Shown here in pieces: positions 8,936 through 16,720 of a DNA stretch of 64,000 nt (positions are counted from its first letter, which is position 1; every line of letters starts with the position of its first letter). This DNA comes from Sphingomonas nostoxanthinifaciens. GTDB taxonomy: Bacteria; Pseudomonadota; Alphaproteobacteria; Sphingomonadales; Sphingomonadaceae. The DNA lies in contig NZ_CP082839.1 of the NCBI RefSeq assembly GCF_019930585.1, positions 2,352,001 to 2,416,000 on the forward strand. The letters run 5' to 3'. The notes under the pieces are model-generated. The model was not told the DNA's origin and did not search any database. It saw nothing but the letters and a program-made list of their open reading frames with translations. The translations under genes were made by a program, and so were the position numbers.

Positions 8936-11372
8936 GTGAGCGGCCCGATCCGCGGCTGGGGCGGCCCCTTCGGGTCGTAGGCGAATTCGGCCGCGCAGAT
9001 TCCCTCGGGGCCCAGATCGATGGTCACGCGGTTCCGTGCGCCCAGCCCTCGCAGATAGACCTCGCCGTCATAGGCGACCACCGCCTGCTCGCCCCCGTCG
9101 AGGCGGACGGTATAGCCGGCGGCGATCGGCGCGCCGTCGGGGCGCACGATCGTCAGCACCGCGCCATGCGCCGGCCGCGCGCCGAAATCGACCACCGCGC
9201 CCTGGCGATAGCCGGCCACGGCGGTGCGCTGGGTAGCGGCGGCCTCCCACCCGTCGGGAAGGCTGGTCGGATCGATCAATATCTCCTGCTCGTAATAAGG
9301 GATCAGTTCGGGCAGCAAGGCATGGCCGCCGGCATCGGTCTTGCCCATGCGCATGCCGCCCTGCATCACCTCGACGCCGGGGCCGGCGTTGCGGACGATC
9401 GCGAAGGCATCGCCCACGCGGTTGGCGACGAACACGCCGTCGCCCGCGGCGACGATCGCGCCTTCGATCTGCGCGCTTTCGCGCCATTGGCCGCCATAGT
9501 CGTCGACCTGCGCCCGGACGAGCGCCTGCGGCGCGCGATAGCTGACATAGCCGGTGCGCTGCGCCCCGCCGTGGTCGAACTCCTCGTCGGACAGGCCCCA
9601 GCCAAGATCGCCCTGGCGCTGGCCGGTCGCGCTGGTGGCCTGCAGGCGATAGCCGGTGCGCGCGGCATCGCGGTTCAGGCCGCCGCTGACATTGACCTTG
9701 CGGCCGAGCCGGAGATTGAGCGTCGCGAACAGCCCGACCCGGCGCTGGTTGCCGAAATCCATGAAGCCGTTCGCGTAGAGGCTGAGCCGGCTGCCAAGCT
9801 CGCGTGATAGCGACAGGCTGCCCGTCCGCATCGTCGATCCGGGCATGACCACGCGATTATAGCTGACGCTGATCGCGGTCGGATCGATCCACGGCGTGAA
9901 CGACAGCCCGGCGCGATCGAGGATGGTCGCCTGCGCGCTGGCCGCATAGCTGGCCGAGTCTGCCGCCGACGCGCCCGAACTGCGCGCGCTGCGCAGGATC
10001 GAGACGCGCGCGAGATCGAAATATTGGCCGATCGTCCGCTCGGTGCCGGCGAACAGGCGAAGCCCGGCGACCTGCGCCTGCCCTTCGATCGTATATTTGG
10101 CGCCGGTGTGGCCGTCATACCGGCTGGCGGCGAACGATCCGGTCAGCGCGCCCCTGCCGCCGATCGACTTGACCAGTCCGAAGCCCGCCTCGCCCAGGCC
10201 ATCGGCCGACGTTTCGGCGTGGCCCTCCACCGTGAGCGCGCCGTCCACGCCGTAACGGACATCCGCCGAGGCGAAGACCGTGCGATCATAGTCGAACGAC
10301 TTCAGCCCGTAATCGAGACGTGGCGCCCCGACGTCGATCGAATATTGCAGGATGCCCTTACGAAGCTGCTGGGCGACGTAATAGAATGACTTCCTGATCT
10401 CCAACTGATGGCCGGTGACGTCGGTCGTGACGAGGCGGACGTCACCGCCCGACACGAACGGCAGCGCGCGCAGGTCGAACGGACCCGACGGCACCTGCCC
10501 GGAATAGACCTTCTGCTGGTTGACGTAGAGATCGAGGCTCGACGGCAACGCCGCCGACCCCGAAAATTGCGGAAGCGCGGTGGTGACGATGTCGGTCCGC
10601 TGGTCGAACGCGCTCGCGATCTGGAAGCCGGCGAGGCGCACGCTGCTCGTCCATGCCAGCGCGTTGCTGGTGAAGTCGCCGACGAGGTAGGACCGGATGG
10701 CGCGTGGATCGATCAGCCGCCAGCTTGTGTCGAGCCGCGTCGCATGGCCGCTGCCATAGCTGCGCTGGCTGTCGACGATGCCCGAGAGCGTGACGACGCC
10801 GGCCGGCGTCATCGCTAGCGCCTCGAAATTGCCGTTCACGCTCGTCGCGCCCGGAACGTGCTGGGCATAGACCCCGTAATTGAGCAGCACCCCCGACAGC
10901 GAGTGGATCGCGTCGAGATTGGTCGGCGTCCGGTCGCCGCCGAGACCGACGACATAGGTCTGCAGCCGCTCGACCGGCACGGTCAGCGCGATCGCCTGTT
11001 CGCCTCGTCGTAGCGCGCGGCGATGCCCAGTTCGGAGAAAGGAACATAGTCCGTCGGGCGCGTCGCCGGCGCGAGCTTGATCCGAAGCTTGCGAAGCTCC
11101 TCGGCCAGTCCGAGGAAGGCGCCGTCGGGCAGGCGCTGCACGGTGAGCAGCTGGCTTGTCTCGACGCCGTTGACGGTCGCGTCGAGCACCATCAGCACCG
11201 GCTGCGCGCCGGGCTTCGGCGGCGGTCGCGGCTCGGCCGAGCCTGCCTCTCCCGCCGCCTGCATCTCCGTCTTCGTCACGCGGGCGGCCGCCGGGTCGTT
11301 GCCCACGGCCGCCCCCGCTGCCGGTGCGCTGGACAGGACCATGAGCAGCGCGCCCCATCGTCGCGTTCGCAT
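8926..11372 (-). pseudogene. CsuD-like outer-membrane fimbrial usher, frameshifted
   Basis: Usher that would secrete and assemble the pilin subunits. The N-terminal part (11372 to about 11000) starts MRTRRWGALLMVLSS, a signal peptide, and reads into the usher N-domain up to ELGIAARYDEA. It then hits a stop at 10983. The remaining barrel, plug and C-terminal domains (QAIALTVPVERLQTYVVG through to PQPRIGPLTCR) continue in another frame from about 10997 to 8926. Restoring one base at GACGAGGCGAACAG near 10996-11002 would join them as YDEGEQAIAL, the natural usher sequence. The rest of the barrel frame is uninterrupted, so the change is recent or a sequencing error. The C-terminal 700 residues have no start of their own. 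Confidence 0.8.
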
Positions 11373-11397
11373 TCCGCCGATGCGGCCACGGCCATCG

Positions 11398-12132
11398 TCA
11401 CCGCGCCCCGACAAGAGCGGCTTCCTTGATCGGCTCGTCTCCGTTCTTTGCCGTGAGCGCGACGGTCTTGCCGGCCAGCGGCGGCAAGGTCTGGCCGGCG
11501 GCGGGCTTCAGGTCGAAGCGGCGCGTCGTCCCCGTCAGCACATAGGGATTGAGCCCGCCTTGGTCGGCGTCGAGCCGCACGCCCTGCGCGTCGACCGCCA
11601 GCGCCGAAATCCGCGCGTGGCGCTGGCCATCATTCCTGACCTCGGCATGGAGGCCAGCGCCATCCTGCCAGAGCGACCAGACCAGATGGCTGGCGCCCTC
11701 GCCCGTCTGGATGAAGACCGGCATCGACGTCCGCAGCACCACCGCGACGCCGCGCGGGCCCTTGTTGGGGTCGAACGGCTTCGGAATCTCGTCGATCACC
11801 AGCCGATAGCTTTGCTCGCCGGTGATCGGCCGCATCGCCAGCCGTGCGACGCGGACGGTATAGGATGCGCCGCCGGGGATGGTCGCGACCGGTGGGCTGA
11901 CGATAATGTCCGTCGCCGGCTCGAGCTGATCCTTGCCGCCGGGCTGGGACCAGCGGAAGACGCGAACCTGGATGCTCACCGGGTCGGGATCGATGTTGGC
12001 GACGGTCAGCGACGATGCACGCTGCGCGGCCGGAATCTCGATGCCGATCGGCGACAGTCGAAGCGACGCCGCCGGCAATGGTGTACCGATCGACGCTGCA
12101 AGCACAGCGCCGCCAAACAACAATGTACGCAC
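11398..12132 (-). CDS. Periplasmic pilus assembly chaperone (PapD/CsuC-like)
   Basis: A 244-residue protein with a signal peptide (MRTLLFGGAVLAASIGTPLPA). The N-terminal immunoglobulin-like domain has the chaperone hallmarks: RLSPIGIEIPAAQRASSLTV, QVRVFRW, and SPPVATIPGGASYTVRVAR, where the last contains the conserved arginine of the subunit-binding cleft. A C-terminal domain follows (LVWSLWQDGAGLHAEVRNDG). From family knowledge it caps pilin subunits in the periplasm and hands them to the usher. It is flanked by a pilin upstream (17-base gap) and the usher downstream (25 bases), the order of csuC-csuD. Confidence 0.9.
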   Translation of the reverse strand: MRTLLFGGAVLAASIGTPLPAASLRLSPIGIEIPAAQRASSLTVANIDPDPVSIQVRVFRWSQPGGKDQLEPATDIIVSPPVATIPGGASYTVRVARLAMRPITGEQSYRLVIDEIPKPFDPNKGPRGVAVVLRTSMPVFIQTGEGASHLVWSLWQDGAGLHAEVRNDGQRHARISALAVDAQGVRLDADQGGLNPYVLTGTTRRFDLKPAAGQTLPPLAGKTVALTAKNGDEPIKEAALVGAR

Positions 12133-12149
12133 GAGCCCCGATCCCCCGA

Positions 12150-12719
12150 TCAGTAAGTGAGAGTAAGCGTGACAATATCCGTGTAATGACCATCGGGCAG
12201 ACCGGCAGTCCGCGTCACACGACCATAGATTGGAATAGGCACGGCCGATCCCGCGGTCGGGATCGCCAACTGCATCCCCGTCGTCGGATCGTAGGGAATA
12301 TTGCGGCCCTGATCCTGAAATAGCTGGTACGGGATGCGCGCACCGCTGGGGCTGGTCATGTAGCGCTGGCCGCCCTCGCCGTGCATGCCGCTATCGACCG
12401 TGACGCTCGGCGCCGCCGCATGCGTGTAAGTGTTCGAGCAGGACACGCTCAGCACCGATCCACCGGACGCCGACGCGCCGCTACTGTCGACGGGCTGGTC
12501 GCCCTCGGCGGTGGCCGAGCCGAAGCTGAGCGTCGCATCCGCGATGGCGACGTCGCTCGTCCCCGACGAAAAGCTGCAGCCGGGCGTGACCTGCAGCTGG
12601 ATCTCGACACGGACTCCCAATGTCCCGGCAGATGCGGCGCCGGGAACGGCCAGCGCGGCAGGCATGGCCGCCAGTGCGAGGATGCCCCGGCTCAATCCAG
12701 CGGCCGGGCATGGCGTCAT
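12150..12719 (-). CDS. Spore coat U domain pilin, first pilin of the operon
   Basis: A 189-residue secreted protein. The signal peptide (GILALAAMPAALAVPGAASA) is followed by one spore coat U domain: EIQLQVTPGCSFSSGTS, SVSCSNTYTHA, IPYQLFQDQGRN and the terminal strand DIVTLTLTY. It fits CsuA/CsuB-type minor or major subunits. The ATG at 12719 overlaps the stop of the regulator gene as ATGA, linking translation of the pilus genes to the regulator. Confidence 0.85.
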   Translation of the reverse strand: MTPCPAAGLSRGILALAAMPAALAVPGAASAGTLGVRVEIQLQVTPGCSFSSGTSDVAIADATLSFGSATAEGDQPVDSSGASASGGSVLSVSCSNTYTHAAAPSVTVDSGMHGEGGQRYMTSPSGARIPYQLFQDQGRNIPYDPTTGMQLAIPTAGSAVPIPIYGRVTRTAGLPDGHYTDIVTLTLTY

Positions 12720-13351
12720 ACCAGCAGGGCCAGGATCGGCGGCACGGCGCGCGCCGGCAGGTAATATCCCTCCCGATGCACCGTCTCGATGCAATTGCCG
12801 AGCCCGCGCTCGCGCAGCGCGACGCGCAGCCAGTGCACATAGACCTTCTGGACAGCGAAGGTGGTGCCCTTCGTGCCCAATGCGCGCGCGATCGCGGCGG
12901 GCGTTTGCGTCTGGTTGGGATGATCGAGCAGATGCGCCAGCAGCGCCGCGCCGCGGCGATGGCGGAGGCCGAGGCGCTGCTGGATGACCTTTATCCAGGC
13001 CTCGCGGCCGCCATCGATCACGGCATCGCCGGACAGCTTGAACAGCTCTTCGGCGACCCGATCGATCGTCGCGAGGCGCTCCGCCTCGTCGCCGCGCGAT
13101 ACTGCGCCGCGCAGCTCGAGCGCCAGATCCGCCAGTTGCGAGCGCCTCGCGCCCGACAGGTCGACGCCAAGGTCCGCGGCCATCGTCGCCGACCGATCGG
13201 CCGCCCGCTTGCCTGCGCGCGACGGATCGGGCGCGTCGTCGAGCGACAGCGAGGCGACGGCTTCCGGCCGCCGCCGCGGCAACCGCGCCGCTGGCGACGA
13301 TCGCGTTGCTGGTGCGTAAGCCTCACCCATCGCGCGGAGGGCGTATGTCAC
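12716..13351 (-). CDS. Putative winged-helix regulator of the pilus operon
   Basis: About 211 residues from a GTG at 13351, which overlaps the previous stop as GTGA; ATGs at 13399 and 13330 are alternatives. The C-terminal 80 residues resemble an OmpR/PhoB-type winged helix: LLAHLLDHPNQTQTPAAIAR, then AVQKVYVHWLRVALRERG and IETVHREGYYL, matching the family pattern of LR-L-x(n)-I-TV-G-GY. No receiver domain is visible. The middle is a charged helical region (SQLADLALELRGAVSRGDEA). It is joined by ATGA to the first pilin gene, so a role in controlling the pilus operon is likely but inferred. Confidence 0.6.
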   Translation of the reverse strand: MTYALRAMGEAYAPATRSSPAARLPRRRPEAVASLSLDDAPDPSRAGKRAADRSATMAADLGVDLSGARRSQLADLALELRGAVSRGDEAERLATIDRVAEELFKLSGDAVIDGGREAWIKVIQQRLGLRHRRGAALLAHLLDHPNQTQTPAAIARALGTKGTTFAVQKVYVHWLRVALRERGLGNCIETVHREGYYLPARAVPPILALLV

Positions 13352-13623
13352 GCCAGCCACCGGATGAGCGCGTAGATGCCGACCCACATCAGCAGGCATC
13401 CGGGCGCGACGAACATCACCCCACGAAAGAAGCGGAGTTCGCCACGCGGCCCGAGCGGCGCGGCATCGCGTCCGTCATCGGCATACAGCCACGCCGGCGA
13501 GAGCGCTTCGCCGCGACCCGCCCGCCCAATATCTGCGCCGAAGCCCGCCGACTGCGCCTCGATCAATCGCGCGGACGCCGAATGCTCGGCGTTGATGGAA
13601 TTGGCGGGAAACTGGTAATTCAT
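13348..13623 (-). CDS. Small membrane protein, unknown function
   Basis: A 91-residue product starting MNYQFPANSINAEH. It has a polar N-terminal two thirds and one C-terminal membrane helix (GVMFVAPGCLLMWVGIYALI). GGGGGA lies nine bases before the ATG at 13623, and the stop overlaps the regulator start as GTGA. It is the first gene of the pilus operon. I do not recognise the family. A topology with the N-terminus inside or outside cannot be told from the sequence. Confidence 0.55.
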   Translation of the reverse strand: MNYQFPANSINAEHSASARLIEAQSAGFGADIGRAGRGEALSPAWLYADDGRDAAPLGPRGELRFFRGVMFVAPGCLLMWVGIYALIRWLA

Positions 13624-13919
13624 CGACTGGATCCCCCAGAGAGATGACAAATAGGGCGACGCGGCGCGCGCGATCGCCAGCGGGCTGCGGGTCGGACGGG
13701 TTTTGGTGCCGGGGCTGCGTCGGCCGAGCGCGACGCTCAGCCAGCCGGGCTGCAGCGCGGCTCGGCCAGCGGATCCGTCGCGGACGGCCCGGCGCACCGA
13801 TCGCCCTTTCGCGCGGAACGGCAGCGCGGACATGTGGATGCCGCTTCGCCCACGTTCATTCTCTCGCATACGCTACTCCCCGTCACCCGCCGTGCCCACG
13901 CGCCGAGTCCGAGACGGAA

Positions 13920-13932
13920 TAACCAATTCTGT
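13920..13932 (+). repeat. Left copy of 13-bp inverted repeat
   Basis: TAACCAATTCTGT, an AT-rich 13-mer in a GC-rich setting. Its exact reverse complement occurs at 14758-14770, so the two enclose 825 bases containing the start and most of recombinase 1. It lies about 300 bases upstream of the pilus operon. Confidence 0.7.
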
Positions 13933-13936
13933 AACA

Positions 13937-13969
13937 GCGCCGGCCGGGGCGCCGGCCGGCGGCCGGCGC
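13937..13969. other. GC-rich hairpin beside the left repeat
   Basis: Perfect 9-bp stem GCGCCGGCC/GGCCGGCGC with a 15-base loop that is itself partly palindromic. It sits four bases inside the left 13-bp repeat and 50 bases upstream of recombinase 1. It could block read-through or be part of a protein-binding site. Confidence 0.5.
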
Positions 13970-14020
13970 GCCGTCGCCGTCGCGTCGCCGACACCGAAAG
14001 CCGGCGGGTCGGAACGGACG

Positions 14021-14851
14021 ATGTACACCAGCCTCGCCGAGCGAAAATATCTGACCCGGCACGAGACCAACGCCTTCCTGGCGTGTGCCCGCCGCCGGCC
14101 ACTGGCAGTCCACAGCTTCTGCTGGCTGATGGCCGTTACCGGCTGCCGGATTTCGGAGGCGCTGGCGCTGCGCCCGACCAATATCGACTTCGAGGCGCGA
14201 CAGGTCGTCATTGAATGCCTGAAGAAGCGCGGGAAGCAGATCTTCCGCACCGTTCCTTTGCCGTCGAGCCTACTAACCAAGTTGAAACAGTTACTTGGCA
14301 GGGGCGTATCGCGTTCGGGGCGCCTCTGGCCGTGGTCGCGCATGACCGGCTACCGCCGCATTCGCGAGGTGATGGAGGAGGCTGCGGTCCATGGCAGCCA
14401 TGCGACCCCGAAGGGACTGCGCCACGGCTTCGGCGTCCGGGCGGTCCAGTCGCAGGTGCCGTTGAACCTGGTTCAACGCTGGCTCGGACATGCCGACATC
14501 AAGACCACCGCGATCTATACCAGCGTGATGGGACCCGAAGAGCGCGAGATCGCCGCGCGCATGTGGGAAGACGAGCGGCCTGCGCCGGTTCGGAGCATTC
14601 AAACCGAAATGGATGAAGCGCCCCGGCCATCGCTCGAGGTCGCGGATCGAAGCAGTAAACATGATGAACAAACGAGTAAGGCTATGGACGAAGGCATCCA
14701 ACCAGTGCCTATCTCATTGGAAGTCAATGAAAAGACATCTGCCTATTGCGGATTGAGACAGAATTGGTTAAAGTGTCACACGACTTTCTATTATAAGTCA
14801 TTGGCTTACCCCCTTGTCAGCGTGAGTCGATCGATATCCGGGGCGTTGTAA
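14021..14851 (+). CDS. Minimal tyrosine recombinase (recombinase 1)
   Basis: A 276-residue site-specific recombinase made almost only of the catalytic domain. Visible active-site elements are the first arginine in TGCRISEALAL, the lysine in IECLKKRGKQIFRTVPLP, the second arginine in KGLRHGFG, the histidine in RWLGHADIKTT and the nucleophile tyrosine in AIYTSV. The first histidine of the usual HxLR box is lysine (PKGLR). There is no N-terminal core-binding domain. This is the layout of FimB/FimE-type fimbrial switch enzymes. About 80 extra residues (from ARMWEDERP on) are unconserved compared with recombinase 2, and their DNA becomes AT-rich. The right 13-bp repeat lies in this tail. The ATG at 14021 begins MYTSLAERKYLTRHE; the longer upstream frame is not conserved. 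Confidence 0.85.
   Translation: MYTSLAERKYLTRHETNAFLACARRRPLAVHSFCWLMAVTGCRISEALALRPTNIDFEARQVVIECLKKRGKQIFRTVPLPSSLLTKLKQLLGRGVSRSGRLWPWSRMTGYRRIREVMEEAAVHGSHATPKGLRHGFGVRAVQSQVPLNLVQRWLGHADIKTTAIYTSVMGPEEREIAARMWEDERPAPVRSIQTEMDEAPRPSLEVADRSSKHDEQTSKAMDEGIQPVPISLEVNEKTSAYCGLRQNWLKCHTTFYYKSLAYPLVSVSRSISGAL
14758..14770 (-). repeat. Right copy of 13-bp inverted repeat
   Basis: ACAGAATTGGTTA, the exact reverse complement of 13920-13932. It falls inside the 3' part of recombinase 1, 81 bases before its stop. Inversion between the copies would flip the body of the recombinase gene and exchange its last 27 codons. Confidence 0.7.
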
Positions 14852-14884
14852 ACGCTGGCGGCACAGCGCGATTTGCCGGATATC
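14833..14884. repeat. 9-bp inverted repeat across the end of recombinase 1
   Basis: GATATCCGG at 14833-14841 and CCGGATATC at 14876-14884 form a perfect inverted repeat with a 34-base spacer that includes the recombinase stop codon. There is no T tract. It may be a recombination or binding site, or an imperfect terminator. Confidence 0.45.
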
Positions 14885-15343
14885 AAATTCCAGAAGCTAA
14901 ATAGTTGCTTCCGTTGCCAATCCTCCTCTCCATCCAGCGCCGCGTCCCCCCAGGACGCAGCGACCCGCCCGATCTTGTTACGGGCATGGTGGGTTTTGCA
15001 CGAAAATGGTTAGCGCCGCCATCAGGTTAAATCCGTTTCGGCGACAAGTGATCGGCGGCGCTGCGGCATCGAAGCGGCGGCGCGGAAGCGGTGGCTGGAA
15101 TGGGAATTGCCGATCGGGCAGGCCCGCGTCGACGCGGGGCGATGCCGACCTCGTAGCGGGGGTCGCGAGGGATTGGCGGTTGCCGCCGATCGGGACGCCC
15201 GGCAACGGGCATGCGGCCGGGCGACCGAGGATATTCCCTCGCTCGCGCCGAGCCGTTGAATGTGGCGGGATGCCGATGCCGCTCGGTGGCTATCGGCGCA
15301 TCACCGCCGCTGAATGCCGCCTAGCGCGGATTGGACCGGCCCA
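14852..15343. other. Non-coding stretch between the two convergent recombinases
   Basis: About 490 bases without a credible gene. It contains a short hairpin (GCGTCC/GGACGC, 14942-14958), a TTTTG..GAAAA mini-stem near 14993, and a perfect 16-bp palindrome CCCGCGTCGACGCGGG at 15123-15138. Composition changes from AT-rich near 14.9 kb to GC-rich after 15.05 kb. Confidence 0.6.
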
Positions 15344-15943
15344 TTACAGGCCGTTGGCGGACGCTGCTTCGGCCGAGGGCTTCCACATCCTGGCGGAGAT
15401 TGCCCGCTCTTCGGGCCCGATCACGCTCGTATAGATCGCCGTCGTCTTGATGTCGGCGTGGCCGAGCCAACGCTGCACCAGGTTCAGTGGAACGTTCGAT
15501 TGGATCGCGCGCACGCCGAAGCCGTGCCGTAATCCCTTGGGCGAAGCATGTTCACCCACGATGCGGGCGCGCGCCATGACTTCGCGAACGCGCCGATAGC
15601 CAGTCATGCGCGACCATGGCCAAAGCAGTCCCTGCGTAGGCAATACGCCCGTACGGAACCATCCCCGCAATTTGTCGAGGAAGATCCGCGGTAGCGGGAC
15701 CGCGCGAAAGACCTGCTTCTGCCTTTTCTTAAGACATTTTATTATCACCTGCTGCGCCGCAAAATCGATATTCTCCGCCGTAAGCGACAAAGCCTCCGAA
15801 ATTCTGCATCCCGTGCGAACCAGAAAGCAACAGAAACTGTGAACGAGCGGATCGCATCGCGCAGCCTGCGCCAGAAATTGCTTGGTCTCTTCAATTGTAA
15901 GATACTTACGATGACCATTATAGTCATGGATTGTCCAATCCAT
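15344..15943 (-). CDS. Minimal tyrosine recombinase (recombinase 2)
   Basis: A 199-residue recombinase, the size of FimB and FimE, convergent with recombinase 1 and clearly homologous to it through its whole length. Shared blocks include HSFCCFLVRTGCRISEAL, LLWPWSRMTGYRR, KGLRHGFGVRAIQS, NVPLNLVQRWLGHADIKTTA and IYTSVIGPEER. Catalytic Arg, Lys, Arg, His and Tyr are all present, with the same Lys in place of the first His of the HxLR box. It lacks the C-terminal extension of recombinase 1. The start ATG at 15943 (MDWTIHDYNGHRKYLT) lies in AT-rich DNA that differs from the surrounding genome, a sign of transfer. Confidence 0.85.
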   Translation of the reverse strand: MDWTIHDYNGHRKYLTIEETKQFLAQAARCDPLVHSFCCFLVRTGCRISEALSLTAENIDFAAQQVIIKCLKKRQKQVFRAVPLPRIFLDKLRGWFRTGVLPTQGLLWPWSRMTGYRRVREVMARARIVGEHASPKGLRHGFGVRAIQSNVPLNLVQRWLGHADIKTTAIYTSVIGPEERAISARMWKPSAEAASANGL

Positions 15944-16295
15944 ATGTCATCTGTCCTTTGGTAATACTGGTAAGCATATCGCCGCGGGAGCACTTTATTT
16001 ACGGAAAGAGATAACCATATCGATATAAACAGGATTATTAAGATGTTAACACGACTTTCACGGTTAAATGGCTAATGCCCGTAATATTATCGCATGATAA
16101 CAACGGCCTGCCGGAACACGCCGGCGCGGCCGCCCGGACAGCCGTCCGCGACGCGCATATCTGTAAACGAAAGAGGCATATTCGCCGAGCGCGGCAAGGC
16201 CGCCGTGCGGCCAGAGCCGCCCGGAAAACACGCCATCGCTCGCGTGACCGAACCCCGCTCGACGCCGGCGAAGGGCCGTCGAAGCAGGCGGCTGC
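15944..16295. other. AT-rich upstream region of recombinase 2 and spacer
   Basis: The first 150 bases are strongly AT-rich (for example CATATCGATATAAACAGGAT) and probably hold the recombinase 2 promoter. The word ACACGACTTTC at 16049-16059 also occurs at 14778-14788, next to the right 13-bp repeat. From 16090 on the sequence is GC-rich, with no gene that I can support. Confidence 0.5.
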
Positions 16296-16709
16296 CTACG
16301 CGCTCAATATCGCGCGCAGCGGCGAGATGTCGTAGCCGGCATTGGCCGCCTTCGCGATCAGCGCATCGCCGTCGTCGCCCATCCGCCCGCGCGCCAGCGC
16401 CCACAGGAAGGTCGAGCGCGTGCCCGATCGGCAGAAGGCCAGCACCGGCCCGTCGGCTGCGGCGAGCGCATCGGCCATCGCCACCACCTGCGGCTCGGAA
16501 AAGCCCGAATGGTCGACCGGGATCGCGACATAGGCCAGTCCCGCCGCCTGCGCCGCCGCCGCAATCTCCGCGCCGCGGGGTTGGCCGGGCTGCTCGTCGT
16601 CGGGGCGGTTGTTGATGATGGTGGTGAAGCCCTGCGCCTTCGCCGCCGCGACCTCCCCGGGGGAGATCTGGACGCTGACGGAGATGGTGTCGTCGATCGA
16701 TCGAAACAT
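16296..16709 (-). CDS. DSP-like phosphatase / beta-lactamase hydrolase-like family protein
   Basis: A 137-residue cytosolic protein of the TIGR01244/DUF442 type with a cysteine-based phosphatase fold. The P-loop is FCRSGTRST (CX5R), preceded by the general acid region IPVDHSGFSEPQV. The start is MFRSIDDTISVSVQISPGEV, matching the family start. In other bacteria this family is found alone or fused to beta-lactamase-like hydrolases and has been tied to sulfide metabolism; the substrate here is unknown. It begins 11 bases after the gamma-glutamyltransferase stop and is the last gene of that operon. Confidence 0.8.
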   Translation of the reverse strand: MFRSIDDTISVSVQISPGEVAAAKAQGFTTIINNRPDDEQPGQPRGAEIAAAAQAAGLAYVAIPVDHSGFSEPQVVAMADALAAADGPVLAFCRSGTRSTFLWALARGRMGDDGDALIAKAANAGYDISPLRAILSA

Positions 16710-16720
16710 CGGAATCGTCC

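Larger units (their letters stand above)
13624..14020. other. Intergenic leader between pilus operon and recombinase 1
   Basis: Nearly 400 bases between the divergent pilus operon and recombinase 1. It holds one copy of a 13-bp inverted repeat, a strong GC hairpin beside it, and no open frame I trust. Both transcripts must start here or nearby, but I see no convincing -35/-10 pair on either strand. Confidence 0.6.

Noticed and set aside
14764..14794. Sigma-70-like promoter TTGGTT...TATTAT reading right from the repeat
   Set aside because: Spacing of 19 bases is long and no gene lies downstream on that strand, so it is not listed as a promoter.
15006..15434. 142-residue plus-strand frame between the recombinases
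   Set aside because: Runs antisense into recombinase 2 and has no conserved motif or ribosome binding site.
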